A stretch of DNA of 39,177 nt, taken from positions 1 to 39,177 of the forward strand of contig JACQAC010000120.1 of NCBI GenBank assembly GCA_016195245.1. The letters are read 5' to 3'. The notes under the pieces were generated by a model, which was given only the letters and a program-made list of their open reading frames with translations, was not told the origin of the DNA and made no database searches. The position numbers and the translations under genes are program-made. Origin of the DNA: Pseudomonadota bacterium. Lineage in GTDB: Bacteria; Pseudomonadota; Alphaproteobacteria; Caulobacterales; Aquidulcibacteraceae. Shown one piece after another: positions 36,647 to 39,177 of this stretch; position 1 is the first letter of the stretch, and each line of letters begins with the position of its first letter.

Positions 36647-37381
36647 ATGCGGCGGTCAATCCTGGCGTTCGGCGTGATGTGCGCAAGCGTCGCCCTGACA
36701 AGTTCCCCGGCAAGGGCTCTCGGCAATGACGGCCACATTGGCGCGGCGGTTGCTGTCCGCAACCAAGTTACCGGCAACCATGCCGGTCAGGATCGGCCGC
36801 TTACGGTTGGCAATCCCGTCTTTCAGAACGATCGCATCAGCACCGGCGCTAGCAGCGTGGCGCAATTGATGTTCACAGATCAAACGACGCTGAGCGTTGG
36901 CCCGCGTTCGCAAGTGACGTTGGATCGCTATGTGTACGACCCAAACCAATCGGCGGGCGATGTCGCAGTGTCGTTCACGACCGGTGCAATGCGCTTCATC
37001 ACGGGTTCGCAAGCTCCGCAAAACTACCAAGTGCGAACACCAGTCGCCAGCATCGGCGTGCGCGGCACGATCGTCGATCTGTTGATGCTCGATGGGCGTA
37101 TGTTCGGCATTCTCGATGAGGGCCGAGTGATCTTCACGCTACCTGGCGGGCAAACGATCGAATTGAATCATCCCGGTTCAGCGATCGAATTTTTTTCGAA
37201 CGGCAGGACGTCGCGTCCGTTCACCTGGCGTGGCAGTTATGAAAGTTCGCTCGGCGGCGCGACCTATCCGCTATTTGGCAATCCATTCGGCGAGTTCCCC
37301 TGGTTCGAGGGCGCCGACGACGCCGATGATCCGACCAACCGCACCGACGATCTGAACGCGCCGTTGGCACAGGGCGACTAA
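36647..37381 (+). CDS. FecR-domain protein
   Basis: Signal peptide; VGNPVFQNDRISTGASSVAQLMFTDQTTLSVGPRSQVTLDRYVYDP, YQVRTPVASIGVRGTIVDL. Confidence 0.9.
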   Translation: MRRSILAFGVMCASVALTSSPARALGNDGHIGAAVAVRNQVTGNHAGQDRPLTVGNPVFQNDRISTGASSVAQLMFTDQTTLSVGPRSQVTLDRYVYDPNQSAGDVAVSFTTGAMRFITGSQAPQNYQVRTPVASIGVRGTIVDLLMLDGRMFGILDEGRVIFTLPGGQTIELNHPGSAIEFFSNGRTSRPFTWRGSYESSLGGATYPLFGNPFGEFPWFEGADDADDPTNRTDDLNAPLAQGD

Positions 37382-37389
37382 GCGGCGCC

Positions 37390-39177
37390 TTACTTTTCTT
37401 CGAGTTCGTAGACCCCGTCCCATTGTTCGACAGAGCTGGTCTTCAAACGTGCGATACGGCGCGCATAGACTTCATACAGGCCACGAAGCGCCGGCGGTGG
37501 AGCGATCGCCTGCAGCAAGGTCTCAGCTTCGCCCCAGCGCGCGCCTCGATAGGCCGCCAACAACGCGCCGTGGCGTTCGTTCAGAGGCAGCCACGCTGGC
37601 GTACTCACCAGATCCGGCAAGATCGTGAAAACGTGTGAAGGCGCGCTGCGACCCTTGAGGCGCACGAGATCCACTTCGATGAAGGGCAGGCCCGGCGCGA
37701 GCGCGGCGGTTTCTTCGCCCACCAGAAGCGACAGTTTCAGGGTTTTTGTGAGACTTTCGAGCCGTGAGCTGACGTTCACGGTGTCGCCGATCGCCGAATA
37801 ATCAAAGCGTCTGTCGGAACCCAAATTGCCGACGCAGCATTCGCCAGAGTTCAAACCGACGCCGATCGCGACGTCGTTGAAGGCGCGTCCTGCCTTCTCC
37901 GCTTCGGCCCGCCAACCATCGTTCATGCTCTTTAGACGTTCGATGATTTTCAGCGCCGCTTCGCAGCCGCGCCGCGCGTGTTCTGGGTCGTCGATCGGGG
38001 CGTCCCAAAACGCCATGATCGCGTCACCCTTGTACTTGTCGATGGTGCCGCCGTTTTCGATGATGATGTCGGTGAGCGGCGTCAAAAAGCTGTTGATGAA
38101 TGCGGTGAGCTCTTCGGCGTTCAACTTCTCCGAAATGCTGGTGAAATTGCGAATATCGCACATCAGCAAGGTGAGATCCCGCACCTCGCCGCCAAGCTTC
38201 AAGCGCTCCGGATGCGCTGCCAATTCTCGCACAATCGCGGGTGAGACGTATTGACCGAACGCCCGCCGAATCTCTGCGCGCTGATGTTCGGTTTGCCGGT
38301 AGAGATAGGTCGCCGAACTCGCCGCGAATAGAAATGCGCAGAGGGATGGGAAGACCGGATCGAACAAATAGCCGGCGCGATTGAACAGAAGCACGCCGCC
38401 GCCGCAAATGGCTACGATCACCACAAGCGCCAGCAGTGCGCCCAGGCTTGCAGGCACGCGGGTTGCAGCAAACGCCAGAAGCAGAATGGAAAGCACCGCG
38501 ACCAGCCATTCAGCGCCTGGCGCGTAATCCGGCCGCGTCAGAAAATGGCCGCTGACGATTTGTTCCAGCAATTGCTGGTGAACATCGACACCCGGGATTG
38601 ATGCGTCGAGCGGCGTGGCGCGCAGGTCCATAAGTCCGGGCGCGCTCGATCCGATCAGAATGATGCGTCCGTTCAGGTCGGCGGCGCCGACATCGCCACT
38701 AATCACTCGCCAGGCCGGTATGTGTTCGGCGAGGTTGCCGGGCCGGAAGTGCAGCCAGAGTTCGCCTTGCGCGTCCGTCGGTATGATGGCCGGACCAACC
38801 CGCACGGCGTTGATGCCTGTATGCTGCCCGTATGCGGTCGCGCCGTGCGCGTTCGACGAGCGGATCATGTAGGTCGAGGCGCCGACCGCTACGCGCAGGG
38901 CTTCAAGCGCCAAAGAGGGCGCAACCGTTTCGCCTTGTCGTGCGAACAACGGCACGCGACGGACGACCTGGTCGCGGTCCGGCACCCAGTTCATGAAGCC
39001 GACGCCTTGCGCGGCTTCCGAGAGCTCGGGCAAATTGGTCGAAACGCTGGCATAGGATGGCAGCAGTTGCGCTGGATTGTCGCCCGCGAAGACGAGCCCG
39101 GCCTTTTGGGGGAACACTTCAGAGTCCGCGCCATTCTGAAAACTAGCAGCGAGCACCGTGCGATAGCGGCCCAAAGC
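37390..39177 (-). CDS. CHASE2-domain adenylate/guanylate cyclase (N-terminus beyond window)
   Basis: CHASE2 segment (GFMNWVPDRDQVVRRVPLFARQGETVAPSLALEALR, GRIILIGSSAPGLMDLRATPLD), TMs, class III cyclase domain (LTLLMCDIRNFTSISEKLNAEELTAFINSFLTPLTDIIIENGGTIDKYKGDAIMAFWDAP). Confidence 0.93.
   Translation of the reverse strand, partial: ALGRYRTVLAASFQNGADSEVFPQKAGLVFAGDNPAQLLPSYASVSTNLPELSEAAQGVGFMNWVPDRDQVVRRVPLFARQGETVAPSLALEALRVAVGASTYMIRSSNAHGATAYGQHTGINAVRVGPAIIPTDAQGELWLHFRPGNLAEHIPAWRVISGDVGAADLNGRIILIGSSAPGLMDLRATPLDASIPGVDVHQQLLEQIVSGHFLTRPDYAPGAEWLVAVLSILLLAFAATRVPASLGALLALVVIVAICGGGVLLFNRAGYLFDPVFPSLCAFLFAASSATYLYRQTEHQRAEIRRAFGQYVSPAIVRELAAHPERLKLGGEVRDLTLLMCDIRNFTSISEKLNAEELTAFINSFLTPLTDIIIENGGTIDKYKGDAIMAFWDAPIDDPEHARRGCEAALKIIERLKSMNDGWRAEAEKAGRAFNDVAIGVGLNSGECCVGNLGSDRRFDYSAIGDTVNVSSRLESLTKTLKLSLLVGEETAALAPGLPFIEVDLVRLKGRSAPSHVFTILPDLVSTPAWLPLNERHGALLAAYRGARWGEAETLLQAIAPPPALRGLYEVYARRIARLKTSSVEQWDGVYELEEK

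Overview
The window is a GC-rich bacterial chromosome segment, most likely from an alphaproteobacterium, possibly Caulobacterales/Hyphomonadaceae (judged from protein sequence and gene order only). Housekeeping genes dominate: addA 3' end, trxA, folC, accD, trpA/trpB/trpF, mscL, a YciI-like gene, ihfB, rpsA, cmk, a flavin monooxygenase, a DAACS symporter, aroA, a TIGR02300-like gene, tRNA-Ala(GGC), gltD-gltB, a thrA-thrB-thrC operon, and a beta-barrel / FecR / CHASE2-adenylate-cyclase trio. Between tRNA-Ala and gltB (about 16.4-24.2 kb) lies an accessory stretch of envelope-type proteins. Its centre is a Tat-signal protein with 14 copies of an 'SDHDPSDRxGYGRGG + Asn/Gly linker' repeat fused to an M23-like peptidase domain. 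This is the best candidate for something undescribed. A multiply frameshifted TIR-domain gene sits beside the tRNA at one edge, and a truncated MAPEG-like remnant sits at the other. Other points of interest are: a gltP-type symporter and aroA that both seem to have lost their 3' ends at an overlapping convergent junction; a cmk gene whose C-terminal motif is present but split between frames; a KFGGESVA aspartokinase-like fragment just after thrC; a GammaProteobacteria-style thrABC operon with GHMP-type thrB; and a small lipoprotein ORF overlapping trpB by 4 bp. No CRISPR, transposase or integrase was recognised. All family calls are from memory of motifs; no searches were run.
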